From: a virus
IMG/VR virus record: IMGVR_UViG_3300017960_000303
Coordinates: 1-22,214 of that record
DNA length: 22,214 bases
Reading direction: 5' to 3' (one strand)
Shown here piece after piece: positions 1 through 7,687 of the stretch (position 1 is the first letter of the stretch; every line of letters starts with the position of its first letter). The position numbers and the translations under genes were made by a program. Below the pieces are notes generated by a model, which searched no databases, was not told the origin of the DNA, and saw only the letters and a program-made list of their open reading frames with translations.

Positions 1-111
1 AGCAGGCGAACTTGCATCAATCTCTGAAGCAATGTAACCTGCAATTACAGAGACGACAGAAACGTTTCCATCGCCATCTATAACTTTAACTGCTTGATTT
101 GAACCAAACAT
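1..111 (-). CDS. Unknown phage protein, 3' end cut by window edge
   Basis: An open frame starts with ATG one base after the stop of the upstream coiled-coil gene (TAA-T-ATG) and runs off the left edge after 37 codons. The visible protein begins MFGSNQAVKVIDGDGNVSVV and continues into a short segment ending IASEIDASSPA. The spacing is typical of this operon, which supports it as a real gene. Its place downstream of the capsid genes suggests a virion or tail-related protein, but too little is visible to name a family. Confidence 0.6.
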   Translation of the reverse strand, partial: MFGSNQAVKVIDGDGNVSVVSVIAGYIASEIDASSPA

Positions 112-112
112 A

Positions 113-949
113 TTATTGTCTCATCTTAATTATTTTTTCTTTAGCTTTGACAGCTTTAGCTAAGTCATCGAGTTCTGCTGCACGAAGCTTTAGACCTTCC
201 TCGATCGGCTTAAGATTCTTTTCACGTGCAACAAGTTTCTTTTCTTTGAGTTCAAGTCTACTCTCTTTTTTGACAAGAGCATCTTCAATCTTACGAACTT
301 TCTTTTCTCGTGCTTCGACGTCCTTTAACATCGAGTCTCGTTTCTTCTCAAGTTTTGAGATTGCTTTGCGTCTCTTTTCTTTCTTCTCTTTTAGGAACAA
401 GAGATAGTCTGACTTCTTAGAGATCTTTTCTTCAAGTATCGCTACTTCTTCATGAAGATTCGATGTTTTCTCTAAAACAGACGAATTCTTTGAACGACTG
501 CTTTCGAGTTGAGTACTTGCTGTTTGAAGATGATTCTTAAGAATAGCTAGCTCATCTTTCTTGGCAGTGATCTTCTCGTTGAGTCGTTGAAGTATTCTCT
601 CCTTCTCAGTAACCTGCGGACGTAATTCTCCAATTCGTTTTTTGAGATCTAAATGTTTATCACTAAGCGTTGCTCTCTCAGATTTTAGTTGAGTCAGTTC
701 ATTCTCTTGAGTTAACTTAGTTCGACTAAACTGTGTCTCAAGATTACTTAAACTTGACTCGAGCTCTTTAATCTCAGCTTTAAGATGTCTTTTAACTTCT
801 CTCTTCGAACGGATCTGTTCTTCAAGAGAAGTCTTTTCCTCTTCTGCCTCCTTGATGAGAGACTGTAAGTTCTCGAGGTGAACTTCTTTTTTATTGATCG
901 ATCTATTTAATTCTTCATAGACTCGATCTTGCTTATCTTTCTTCGACAT
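113..949 (-). CDS. Coiled-coil protein of the late operon
   Basis: A 278-residue protein, almost wholly charged and alpha-helical. It is rich in Glu, Lys, Arg, Leu and Ser, with heptad-like spacing of Leu and Ile throughout and very few aromatic residues. There is no signal peptide or membrane segment. It starts at an ATG four bases after the stop of the preceding gene and has no Shine-Dalgarno sequence. Long coiled coils in phage late operons include scaffolds, tape-measure chaperones and fibre stalks. This one lies well after the capsid gene, so a structural or assembly role is inferred only. No catalytic motif is visible. Confidence 0.75.
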   Translation of the reverse strand: MSKKDKQDRVYEELNRSINKKEVHLENLQSLIKEAEEEKTSLEEQIRSKREVKRHLKAEIKELESSLSNLETQFSRTKLTQENELTQLKSERATLSDKHLDLKKRIGELRPQVTEKERILQRLNEKITAKKDELAILKNHLQTASTQLESSRSKNSSVLEKTSNLHEEVAILEEKISKKSDYLLFLKEKKEKRRKAISKLEKKRDSMLKDVEAREKKVRKIEDALVKKESRLELKEKKLVAREKNLKPIEEGLKLRAAELDDLAKAVKAKEKIIKMRQ

Positions 950-953
950 AAGT

Positions 954-1253
954 CTATGCAGTGCCGAGTAGTTTAATGTTTACAGTTGCACCAGATGCAT
1001 TTGTAACATATAGGTTTGTTACCTCTACATCGAATGGAATAACATAAGGACTATCTTCGACACCAATTGTAATACCATCATTCGAAGTTGAGCTGAGTCT
1101 GATTGTAACTGTACCATCAACTCGTAACTCAAGTCTTCGATAGACTGGTACATTGTTAAATGTTGATGCCTCATTAGCTTTGATATCTCTGTTAGTTTGA
1201 CCATTTGCTACAGAGAAAGCTGCTGAGTCATACGTTGATTTATCTATTGCCAT
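954..1253 (-). CDS. Small beta-rich late protein
   Basis: A 99-residue protein that begins MAIDKSTYDSAAFSVANGQ and continues as alternating hydrophobic and polar segments, for example LELRVDGTVTIRL and VTNLYVTNASGATVNIKLLG. This pattern suggests a beta sandwich. It has no signal peptide and no cysteine. Its start codon shares one base with the stop of the preceding gene (TAATG), so the two are probably translationally coupled. The setting suggests a minor virion component such as a head-tail or decoration protein, but I recognise no family. Confidence 0.7.
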   Translation of the reverse strand: MAIDKSTYDSAAFSVANGQTNRDIKANEASTFNNVPVYRRLELRVDGTVTIRLSSTSNDGITIGVEDSPYVIPFDVEVTNLYVTNASGATVNIKLLGTA

Positions 1254-1798
1254 TATCTTACGATCTCGGCGTAGAGAGTTGAACTCGCTACATCAGTCGA
1301 GAATGTTACTTTAGTAAATCTAGCCCTCAGCTTCTCTGCTGGCGATGTTGGATATTTTGTGTTATGCATTTGAACAGATCCCGATGTTGGAATCCATGTA
1401 TGAACATACGCAGTAGCACCATGTGACATCGCTACATCAGATGAGTCAGTAGTACCATCTTCTGGGAACCAATCAATTCCATCGTCAGAAAAATAATATG
1501 TCCAGTCGATCTCTGCAGATGTACTTGCGATCGCGATCAGTCTCATATCGAAACCTTCGAGATCAGCTGTAGAAAATTCGAGATCATAAGACGTAACATA
1601 ATTATCAGTCGTCGATGAAGTCTCTGGTTCTAAGTAGATGTATGTACTTGTAGCAGACGCAGTTGCGATTCTCTTATTACTGATAGCACCACCAGTAAAC
1701 CCTTGATCGAGTCCTTCATCTGTCACATTGAAAGGCAAGACGAAGAATGAGATTGCAACTGCGATATAAGCTATGAGTATTGTTTGGAGTGTTCTCAT
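1253..1798 (-). CDS. Membrane-anchored late protein with GFTGG motif
   Basis: A 181-residue protein. Residues 5-22 form an uncharged membrane segment after a short basic start (MRTLQT), giving a signal anchor or uncleaved signal peptide. The rest is Ser/Thr/Asp-rich and probably beta-structured (YVTSYDLEF, EIDWTYYFSDDGIDWF). The motif GFTGG just after the anchor (about residues 33-37) recurs in the next gene upstream in the operon. An exported protein is uncommon among phage head genes. It might be a virion protein routed through the membrane, a surface-modifying or exclusion factor, or a membrane-bound fibre. I do not recognise the family. Confidence 0.7.
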   Translation of the reverse strand: MRTLQTILIAYIAVAISFFVLPFNVTDEGLDQGFTGGAISNKRIATASATSTYIYLEPETSSTTDNYVTSYDLEFSTADLEGFDMRLIAIASTSAEIDWTYYFSDDGIDWFPEDGTTDSSDVAMSHGATAYVHTWIPTSGSVQMHNTKYPTSPAEKLRARFTKVTFSTDVASSTLYAEIVR

Positions 1799-1807
1799 AG
1801 ATAATTG

Positions 1808-1848
1808 CAGAGAGACTGCCCACCCAACTAAGAGTGGGCAGACCTCTG
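1808..1848 (-). other. Intergenic hairpin in late operon
   Basis: In the 69-base gap between two late genes, the minus strand forms CTGCCCAC / GTGGGCAG (8 bp) inside a further CAGAG / CTCTG pairing. It ends about ten bases before the next ATG. No T run follows, so it is not a typical intrinsic terminator. A processing, stabilising or translation-control structure is more likely. It resembles the early-region hairpins in lying between a stop and a start, but lacks their AACTCTCG box. Confidence 0.6.
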
Positions 1849-1867
1849 TTAACTTGAAGCTATGTAT

Positions 1868-2545
1868 CTATTGAATTGCACAGACAGTAGCAGTACCAGA
1901 ATGAGTGTTATCATTATCAAGTAAAGCACCATCATAAGCAGCATTCGTAAATGTTGCAGTACAAGTCACATATTCGGTAGTGTCAAGAGCTTGGTTGATA
2001 CGACCATTTGTGCCGTAGTCTCCTGTCTCATAAGCAGCAGTAGAAGTAGCAACGCTTAATCCATCGATCAAAGTGTCAGATGAAGTATAAGCAGTTGCTG
2101 CTACACCGCAGTCATAAGAAACAGAAGAAGTTGCAACACCATTTTGGTTATAGGTAAAACTAACAATTGTCATGCTGCCAGAACTAAATAGATCTGTAGC
2201 AGGAAGAGCAACAGTTGTAGTCGTTGCATCGGCCATTGTCTGGTCAACACAAGTAATAGTTGCATCGTCGATTGTTAGTTCATCTCCGACTGTAGCATCA
2301 TCAGCAACAGTTAAGTCTGCTGTCAATGCTAGAGTATCTAAACCAGTCGTACCTCCACCAGTGAAGCCCATTGCATCGTCTGCTGAACCATTGACAACCA
2401 TTGTCAAGTTCTCAACATGTTCGATGTTTACTGACTTCGGTGAGAGTGGTAACTCCTGAGCTATACCGTAGGAAACAGTAGCTACAAGCGCGATTGCTAA
2501 TGCTCCGAGTAATACTGGAGCATAGGCCCGTAGTTGTTTTTTCAT
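1868..2545 (-). CDS. Exported four-cysteine late protein with GFTGG motif
   Basis: A 225-residue protein with a clear signal-type start: basic residues MKKQLR, then a hydrophobic core to about residue 25, then a possible cleavage region near YGIAQE. The mature part is low in charge and rich in Ala, Thr and Asp, with repetitive LTVADDATVGDELTIDDATI-like strands. Four cysteines (99, 146, 195, 222) could form two disulfides, which fits folding outside the cytoplasm. GFTGG at about 60-64 is shared with the neighbouring anchored protein. The stalk-like repeats recall fibre or adhesin segments. Function unknown. Confidence 0.7.
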   Translation of the reverse strand: MKKQLRAYAPVLLGALAIALVATVSYGIAQELPLSPKSVNIEHVENLTMVVNGSADDAMGFTGGGTTGLDTLALTADLTVADDATVGDELTIDDATITCVDQTMADATTTTVALPATDLFSSGSMTIVSFTYNQNGVATSSVSYDCGVAATAYTSSDTLIDGLSVATSTAAYETGDYGTNGRINQALDTTEYVTCTATFTNAAYDGALLDNDNTHSGTATVCAIQ

Positions 2546-2560
2546 ACGTAGCTTACTTTA

Positions 2561-3061
2561 TTATTTGCGAGCTCGTGCTCGACGAGTTCGCTTAGTTTTC
2601 TTGGCATCCGACTTCTTTTTTGCGTCGGCTTTCTTTTTTGGTACCTCATCCGCTTCAACTTCTTCTTCCTCTTCAACTTCTTCTTCCTCTTCAACTTCTT
2701 CTTCATCAGCTTCTTCCTCTTCTTCCTCTTCTTCCTCGTCTTCACCAGCTTCTTTCTTCCTGATTGCTTCCATGTACGCATGACGAGAAGCATTCGGAGA
2801 GAGTATCTCAACTCCGAGCTCAGCAGCTTTCGTACTGAGTTCACCCATCGACATGTGCTCGAGTGGTTTTCCTTCAACCTCTTCTTTCTCAATGACTTCT
2901 TCATACTCGTCACGAGTTAAGATGCCATCTCGAACATAAGCTGGAGGAACCTTCTCTTCATGGATTGCATGCAGTTCCTTGTCTTCCCAAGGAATACCGA
3001 TGTCTTTACACCGATCTTGCGAAAGAAGGCGATGCCAATTTACTTTAGCAATTGCTGTCAT
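2561..3061 (-). CDS. SAP/HeH-like protein with acidic and basic tails
   Basis: A 166-residue protein if translated from ATG at 3061 (MTAIAKVNWHRLLSQ). The longer frame up to 3208 overlaps the capsid gene and is unlikely. Residues about 68-103 (PLEHMSMGELSTKAAELGVE, then a second helix) resemble the helix-extended-loop-helix of SAP or HeH/LEM domains, which often bind nucleic acid. A run of Glu follows (about 106-140), then a Lys/Arg-rich end (KKTKRTRRARARK). It directly follows the major capsid gene, where head-completion proteins often sit. The charged tails could contact packaged DNA, but that is inference. Confidence 0.7.
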   Translation of the reverse strand: MTAIAKVNWHRLLSQDRCKDIGIPWEDKELHAIHEEKVPPAYVRDGILTRDEYEEVIEKEEVEGKPLEHMSMGELSTKAAELGVEILSPNASRHAYMEAIRKKEAGEDEEEEEEEEEADEEEVEEEEEVEEEEEVEADEVPKKKADAKKKSDAKKTKRTRRARARK

Positions 3062-3075
3062 AAGTAAAAGTATAA

Positions 3076-3100
3076 GAGGGGAGAGAGTACCTCCCCCCTC
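3076..3100 (-). terminator. GC-rich hairpin after the major capsid gene
   Basis: Read on the minus strand, GAGGGGGGAG pairs with CTCTCCCCTC over 10 bp with one G-U pair and a five-base loop. It is followed by the moderately T-rich TTATACTTTTACTT. It lies 10 bases past the capsid stop and 15 bases before the next start. A partial intrinsic terminator that lowers expression after the abundant capsid transcript is the simplest reading. A 3'-protective hairpin is the alternative. Confidence 0.6.
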
Positions 3101-3110
3101 GTTAATTAGC

Positions 3111-4088
3111 TTAGGAGTTAGTTCCGTTCGATCCGAAGATGTACATCGGATAACCAGTACCGAGAGTGTAGAAGAAATCAACACTGTATTCCCAGTCTTT
3201 GTTAGCATATACTTCTTCAGGCGGATCTAGAGAAGGTCGTTCTGCGAATAAGAGCCGCAGTGTCTTCGCAACGTATTGCGAATCACACATGAACCAATAT
3301 GCAGAAGTATCGGTTCCATCTGCAGCTGCCTCTAACCGTTCCCAAACGATCAGCTTCATTGAACGCAACATCATGTTGGTATCATTGTTAGCAGAGCCTG
3401 AGATCTTGTCAGAGTACAGTATCCTTCGTGCCTCATCTTCAAGAGATGGAGGAACAATCACGGTGTCAAGACGAACTGGACGTACGAGATTGTTAACATC
3501 CTTCATTACCTTTGCGGTAGCGATTTGCTGAACGACAGCAGTACGACTCAATGATGGGTTATCATTGGTACCATCGTTCATGATGTTATTAAAGGTGTTA
3601 CTGTTAATTGGATTTGAGTGGACTTTACTAAACAAAGCCAACGAATCCGGACCAACTGAGGCGACAGTGTCTCCCCAGTAGTCTGTATAGGAAGTGCTCC
3701 ATCCTTGCAATAGAACATCAGCCATGGTTTGATCAATTCCGTTCCAACCTTCGTCGACAACGGTTTCGACCATTCCATAAGCTTTGTCATATCGATCGAA
3801 CTTTCGCATTTCCTTTGAGACAGGTACGATTGCACCATAATGTCTCTGTGTGAGAGTAAGTTGATCACCCTCAACGTTTTCGATGCGTGGTAGATTCTCA
3901 CTATCGCCAACTCTTCGAATACCCTTCAGGCCATGTAAGTTCTGAATGACATAGTCATAAAGTTCAGTTTCCTGAACTCCGAACAGATCAAGACCACCCA
4001 TGCGAGCGATCGCTAGGTTTGAAGTCTCTTCAAAGATATCTTGGAGATCACCAGTTAATGCATCGAAGTCAGAGCGACGTATTGGCAT
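3111..4088 (-). CDS. Major capsid protein (HK97-fold family)
   Basis: A 325-residue protein. The start MPIRRSDFDALTGDLQDIFEE, the central YGAIVPVSKEMRKFDRYDK and the later DTVIVPPSLEDEARRIL and WEYSVDFFY are typical of phage major capsid proteins of the Mu gpT / HK97-fold kind. There the protein forms the E-loop, P-domain and A-domain of capsomers. Gene order (scaffold-like, decoration-like, this gene) and length agree. No N-terminal delta domain is apparent, in keeping with a separate scaffold gene. The start is ATG with an A/T-rich leader and no Shine-Dalgarno sequence. Confidence 0.88.
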   Translation of the reverse strand: MPIRRSDFDALTGDLQDIFEETSNLAIARMGGLDLFGVQETELYDYVIQNLHGLKGIRRVGDSENLPRIENVEGDQLTLTQRHYGAIVPVSKEMRKFDRYDKAYGMVETVVDEGWNGIDQTMADVLLQGWSTSYTDYWGDTVASVGPDSLALFSKVHSNPINSNTFNNIMNDGTNDNPSLSRTAVVQQIATAKVMKDVNNLVRPVRLDTVIVPPSLEDEARRILYSDKISGSANNDTNMMLRSMKLIVWERLEAAADGTDTSAYWFMCDSQYVAKTLRLLFAERPSLDPPEEVYANKDWEYSVDFFYTLGTGYPMYIFGSNGTNS

Positions 4089-4097
4089 ATTTTAACT

Positions 4098-4493
4098 TTA
4101 CGCTAATGCGGGTTTATTAAAGTGACCTCCAGCGACAGTATCACTTATGATTTCCTCGATGTGGAATACTTTGTCAGTAGTCTCACCGAGTTCAATAGTG
4201 GCTTTGTCTTTGATGTCGTAGTCGTTTCCGACGTGAGTAGCTTGCGCTAATGTAGCATCTACAGTAGCATGGAAGTATACCTGATCAGTGATACGAAGAA
4301 CTTCGATCATCTGTCCGGTAGCAGTTGTAGTAACTGATTCCATTGCAACATACTCTGCTTCATCATCGCCATCAGCAGCAACTACCAGATAACCAGATGA
4401 CCATTTCAAAAGATCACCTTTAACGATTGTCTGAGTTGTAGTCGCTGGACGACGACAGACTAGCCCACTATCGAATTGAACTGGAATAAACAT
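4098..4493 (-). CDS. Probable capsid decoration protein
   Basis: A 131-residue, beta-rich protein that begins MFIPVQFDSGLVCRRPATTTQTIVKGDLLKWSSGYLVVAADGDD. The pattern of a small barrel near the start (KGDLLKW followed by a variable loop and AEYVAMESV) resembles DUF2190-type or head-decoration proteins that stabilise capsids. It sits directly upstream of the capsid gene in transcription order and nine bases away from it, the usual place for such a gene. No catalytic motif is seen. Assignment rests on position and fold-like pattern, not a firm family match. Confidence 0.6.
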   Translation of the reverse strand: MFIPVQFDSGLVCRRPATTTQTIVKGDLLKWSSGYLVVAADGDDEAEYVAMESVTTTATGQMIEVLRITDQVYFHATVDATLAQATHVGNDYDIKDKATIELGETTDKVFHIEEIISDTVAGGHFNKPALA

Positions 4494-4529
4494 AATAGTG
4501 TCACTAGATGTGTAGGTTAATTAAATGGA

Positions 4530-5255
4530 CTACTTTGTAGAATACCAGTCTTTCGGATTGGCCAAACCAAGCCGACGACCAGTTGTCTTCCTGCCCTTCG
4601 GAGAGCCGGTTGAAGACTTGCCAGTCTTGTCACCTTCGAACTTCTCATCTTCTGCTTCTTTCCTTTTCTTAGCAGAGATGATGCTCTCCTCGTGTAGTTT
4701 GGGGTACGCTTGATTGAATGCAGTCCTAACTCGTTTTCTGAAGTCTTCGATCGTAATGTCTTCGTCGTCTTCAGAATAATGCTTCCGAATGTTTTTATAA
4801 ACTTCATCTGCATCTAAGCCCTCGTCTTTGAACTCAGAAAGAATAGATTTTAATTCTTCCTTTGCACCCCTGCGACGAGCAACTGCAATTGCTTTGTCTT
4901 CGTTTTTGTTTTTCTTTTCGTCGTCATCAGTGTCGTCGGTGTCATCGTCTCTCTTGCCTGTCAATAAGACAGCCTCGAGTTTTGAACGATAGCCTCTCTT
5001 CTGACCGATGACTTTTGAGAGGTTCTTAGAGTTCGCTAGCTCGCGATCTGTAAGAAGCCCGATCAGCTTCTTCGCTTGATCCTCTGTAACTTCTTTCCCG
5101 GGTTCAATCCCAGCTTCTCGAAGATAGCTCTCGCCGAAGATTCTCTCGATGTCTTCACGAGAGCGTCTTGTCTTTCCGACGATAACCTTCTCTTCTTCTT
5201 TGTCCTTGTTGATCTCCGGAGAGATCTTGTCTTTTGTTAACTTGTCAGGTAACAT
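4530..5255 (-). CDS. Probable capsid scaffolding protein
   Basis: A 241-residue, highly charged and mostly helical protein. A Glu/Lys-rich N-terminus (EINKDKEEEKVIV) is followed by helices, an Asp-rich linker at about 105-115 (DDDTDDTDDDEKKNKNEDK), more helices, and a basic C-terminus (KGRKTTGRRLGLANPKDW). Scaffolds are typically charged, helical, and bind the inner capsid through a basic C-terminal segment. Its place between the portal and capsid genes fits. No protease motif is visible. The start ATG follows a leader with AAAGAAC. Confidence 0.62.
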   Translation of the reverse strand: MLPDKLTKDKISPEINKDKEEEKVIVGKTRRSREDIERIFGESYLREAGIEPGKEVTEDQAKKLIGLLTDRELANSKNLSKVIGQKRGYRSKLEAVLLTGKRDDDTDDTDDDEKKNKNEDKAIAVARRRGAKEELKSILSEFKDEGLDADEVYKNIRKHYSEDDEDITIEDFRKRVRTAFNQAYPKLHEESIISAKKRKEAEDEKFEGDKTGKSSTGSPKGRKTTGRRLGLANPKDWYSTK

Positions 5256-5268
5256 AAATGTTCTTTCC

Positions 5269-5703
5269 CTAGCCCGAATTATCTGAATGAAACGAGCGTA
5301 GGATTTTTCTTAATGCTTTATCATTGTTGAGTCGTCCACTCTTCCTGAGACCTTCCCATGCCTTCTTCATGTCATCTAGATGCTTTAAGATAAACAAGAG
5401 AGCTCCGGCCTGAACATCTCGCTTATCAGGATCTAGCGTTGTAACATTTTTACGTTGCATGCTAAGGATCTCGTAATAAAGGACTTCTCTATATTTAACA
5501 TTGGCATAAGCAGTAGCCAACGCTTTTGTTTGATTATACTTGGCCAAGTTCGTTTGTGCAATTGCTTTCTCACTCTCTGCTAACTTCGGAAGATCTTCGA
5601 ACAAATACATGTTCTGTGTATATGCATCAACTCGAAGAAGCTTGAATAACAACCAGATCATCAATGTTCTGATTGGCCGAGTAATTGTTTTATATACCTT
5701 CAT
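5269..5703 (-). CDS. Unknown helical protein after portal
   Basis: A 144-residue basic protein, mostly helical. Residues 10-24 (PIRTLMIWLLFKLLRV) are hydrophobic and could associate with the membrane or pack as a helix. It overlaps the 3' end of the portal gene by 14 bases, so translation is probably coupled. Its position between portal and scaffold genes suggests a role in head assembly. I recognise no family and no catalytic residues. Confidence 0.7.
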   Translation of the reverse strand: MKVYKTITRPIRTLMIWLLFKLLRVDAYTQNMYLFEDLPKLAESEKAIAQTNLAKYNQTKALATAYANVKYREVLYYEILSMQRKNVTTLDPDKRDVQAGALLFILKHLDDMKKAWEGLRKSGRLNNDKALRKILRSFHSDNSG

Positions 5704-7684
5704 TTGGTATTACTTTCTCTGATTGATTAATCGCTCTCTTCAAATTATTTGGATCGAGCTTCTGTCCTCCTTGACCTTGTTGTCCTGGTATTTGATCTAA
5801 AGCACTCAGAGCTGGTTGGCTCTTAATAACTTTTGATGGATCTTTCCCATAGACTTCTGCAAGAGCTTTGAGAGATTCTTCTTGATTAACCATCGGATCT
5901 TCACCAGTAAGTTTTCTCCAAGCAATCTCATTCTCTTTCTTTTCTCTCTCAGTTTCTTTGAGAGATGAGTTCGGAACAAGTTCAGCAACGATCTTTGCAT
6001 TACGAATTGCTGATGGCTTAATATCAACAACTTGTGAGTTCTCTTCTGTTCTCTCATTTAGAACGTTAAGTTGCTCTTGTGGTCTTGGGTTCTGACGAAT
6101 ATTAATCTCCATCTTTCCAAGAGCATCATTTAGAAGTCTAACGTTCTCAACTACAACCTTGCGATGCTTACCAGTTGACTTTAGTCTTTTTGAATAATAG
6201 TATAGTAAATTCTTAGCTCTTTGTTCAAGTCTTGCTTCTTCAGCCCACTCCATCTGTTTTAGAAACAAACCCATAATCTCTAACGAAGCTTGTCTTGCAG
6301 TAGCAACTTCTTCAGCTGTTCTTACACGACCTGCTCCAGCAATACCTGATTGTTCATGTCCAGTTGATGTTGACTCATTCATCCGTTGTTGCATCACATT
6401 TAATAGCCCAGTCGAGAAGTTTGTCTGTGGAGAGATCTTGAACTCTCTAATTGAGTTTAGATCTGTACCTTGGTCTAAGTCAATTACGTTTGCAGGATAT
6501 AACCAATCTAGATCGATGTCAGAACCAGATGCATTAAAGATCGGAGACTTCAATGCAATGAACATCTGGTCGAGAGTCATATTCCAAATTGCATTTGTCA
6601 TATCTTGAAACGATGCTAACTTAAACGGTAAGCTCATTCCGAGATAGTAGTTCACACTGAGAGGTTCAAATCTGGTTAGATGTAATGGTATCTGTCCATG
6701 AACGTATGTCTTAGATAACGGATTCTCTGGCTCTGTCAGCAAGATGTTATTTGCCATCACATCGAATGTGTCTGTCAGGATATTCCAATACTTTCGAACA
6801 ATAACTTTATCGCCAGCCTCAGCACCGTGTGGGAGTCCAAATGTTTTTACTTCAGACTGTTGATATGCTGAGAGTGGCTGTACTTTATGGATATTCGAAT
6901 AATCTGCGTATTCTTTTTTAAATGTGTCGAAGTCTGGTAACAACTCAATAGCAGCTCGACCCATCTCTTGAACTGAGAGTTTCGTTATATCGCCTGGGAC
7001 AAAACTCTCGATCGGTATAAGCCAACTCATGACATCTTCATAGTCATAGATTGACTTATACTTCCAATTCCCTCTGCGAGATCTAGAAGTTTTAACTCGA
7101 CGTCGCCCTTCGTAATATCCCTCCTCTCGAAGAGCTGCACCTTTGATCGCAGCTTCAAACATTGTATAGAAGAGAAGGATCTCTTCGCTGCCAACCCCAT
7201 ACTTACCTCTTGCTGAGTTCTCGTATAGGTTTGTTATGACTTTCGGTGTTTTCGAATCAAAGCCTTCGGCGTCCCGGAAACGGACCATGATACGTTGAGC
7301 AGCAAGACGAGCGAGGACTGCTAGCATTTTGTTTCGAGTTACTGGATCGAAGACATCTGCTTGCCAATCATCTTTGTAATCAGGTTTCTCAGAGATCGAA
7401 TTAACTCTCTTGTGACTCTCTCTCCAGTATTGCTCTGGCTTGAGTTGAGTTTGGTTCTCTCCCTGACCTAACAACTCTGATGGCTTGTCTCGTTGGTCCT
7501 TCATAACTCGAATCTCTTCAACTCTGTCAGCAACATAATCTTCTTCATGTGCAGTCTGCTTCGACTTCTTTACCATGATATGAAGATCTTTGATTTTCTC
7601 GCCTGGTTTCAGTTGCTGGTTCTTTCTTGTATCTTGCTGTAAGAACTTTTCGTCTTCTACTCTTACTTTGATTTTAGATGGCAT
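5690..7684 (-). CDS. Portal protein (P22-like type)
   Basis: A 664-residue protein three bases after the large terminase gene. The portal forms the ring at one capsid vertex through which DNA is packaged and ejected. Supporting features are its size and position and the middle segment LSVNYYLGMSLPFKLASFQD, which resembles portals where the chain passes the wing and clip. The region ISPQTNFSTGLLNVMQQRMNE followed by TAEEVATARQ also fits; the last motif is common in P22-like portals. The C-terminus carries a Gln/Gly-rich stretch (DQIPGQQGQGGQKL). The start is ATG without a Shine-Dalgarno sequence. Confidence 0.85.
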   Translation of the reverse strand: MPSKIKVRVEDEKFLQQDTRKNQQLKPGEKIKDLHIMVKKSKQTAHEEDYVADRVEEIRVMKDQRDKPSELLGQGENQTQLKPEQYWRESHKRVNSISEKPDYKDDWQADVFDPVTRNKMLAVLARLAAQRIMVRFRDAEGFDSKTPKVITNLYENSARGKYGVGSEEILLFYTMFEAAIKGAALREEGYYEGRRRVKTSRSRRGNWKYKSIYDYEDVMSWLIPIESFVPGDITKLSVQEMGRAAIELLPDFDTFKKEYADYSNIHKVQPLSAYQQSEVKTFGLPHGAEAGDKVIVRKYWNILTDTFDVMANNILLTEPENPLSKTYVHGQIPLHLTRFEPLSVNYYLGMSLPFKLASFQDMTNAIWNMTLDQMFIALKSPIFNASGSDIDLDWLYPANVIDLDQGTDLNSIREFKISPQTNFSTGLLNVMQQRMNESTSTGHEQSGIAGAGRVRTAEEVATARQASLEIMGLFLKQMEWAEEARLEQRAKNLLYYYSKRLKSTGKHRKVVVENVRLLNDALGKMEINIRQNPRPQEQLNVLNERTEENSQVVDIKPSAIRNAKIVAELVPNSSLKETEREKKENEIAWRKLTGEDPMVNQEESLKALAEVYGKDPSKVIKSQPALSALDQIPGQQGQGGQKLDPNNLKRAINQSEKVIPNEGI

Positions 7685-7687
7685 ACT

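Noticed and set aside
99-407. Plus-strand frame at the left edge
   Set aside because: It is antisense to the coiled-coil gene and Ser/Phe-rich, the usual mirror of a Glu/Lys-rich coding strand.
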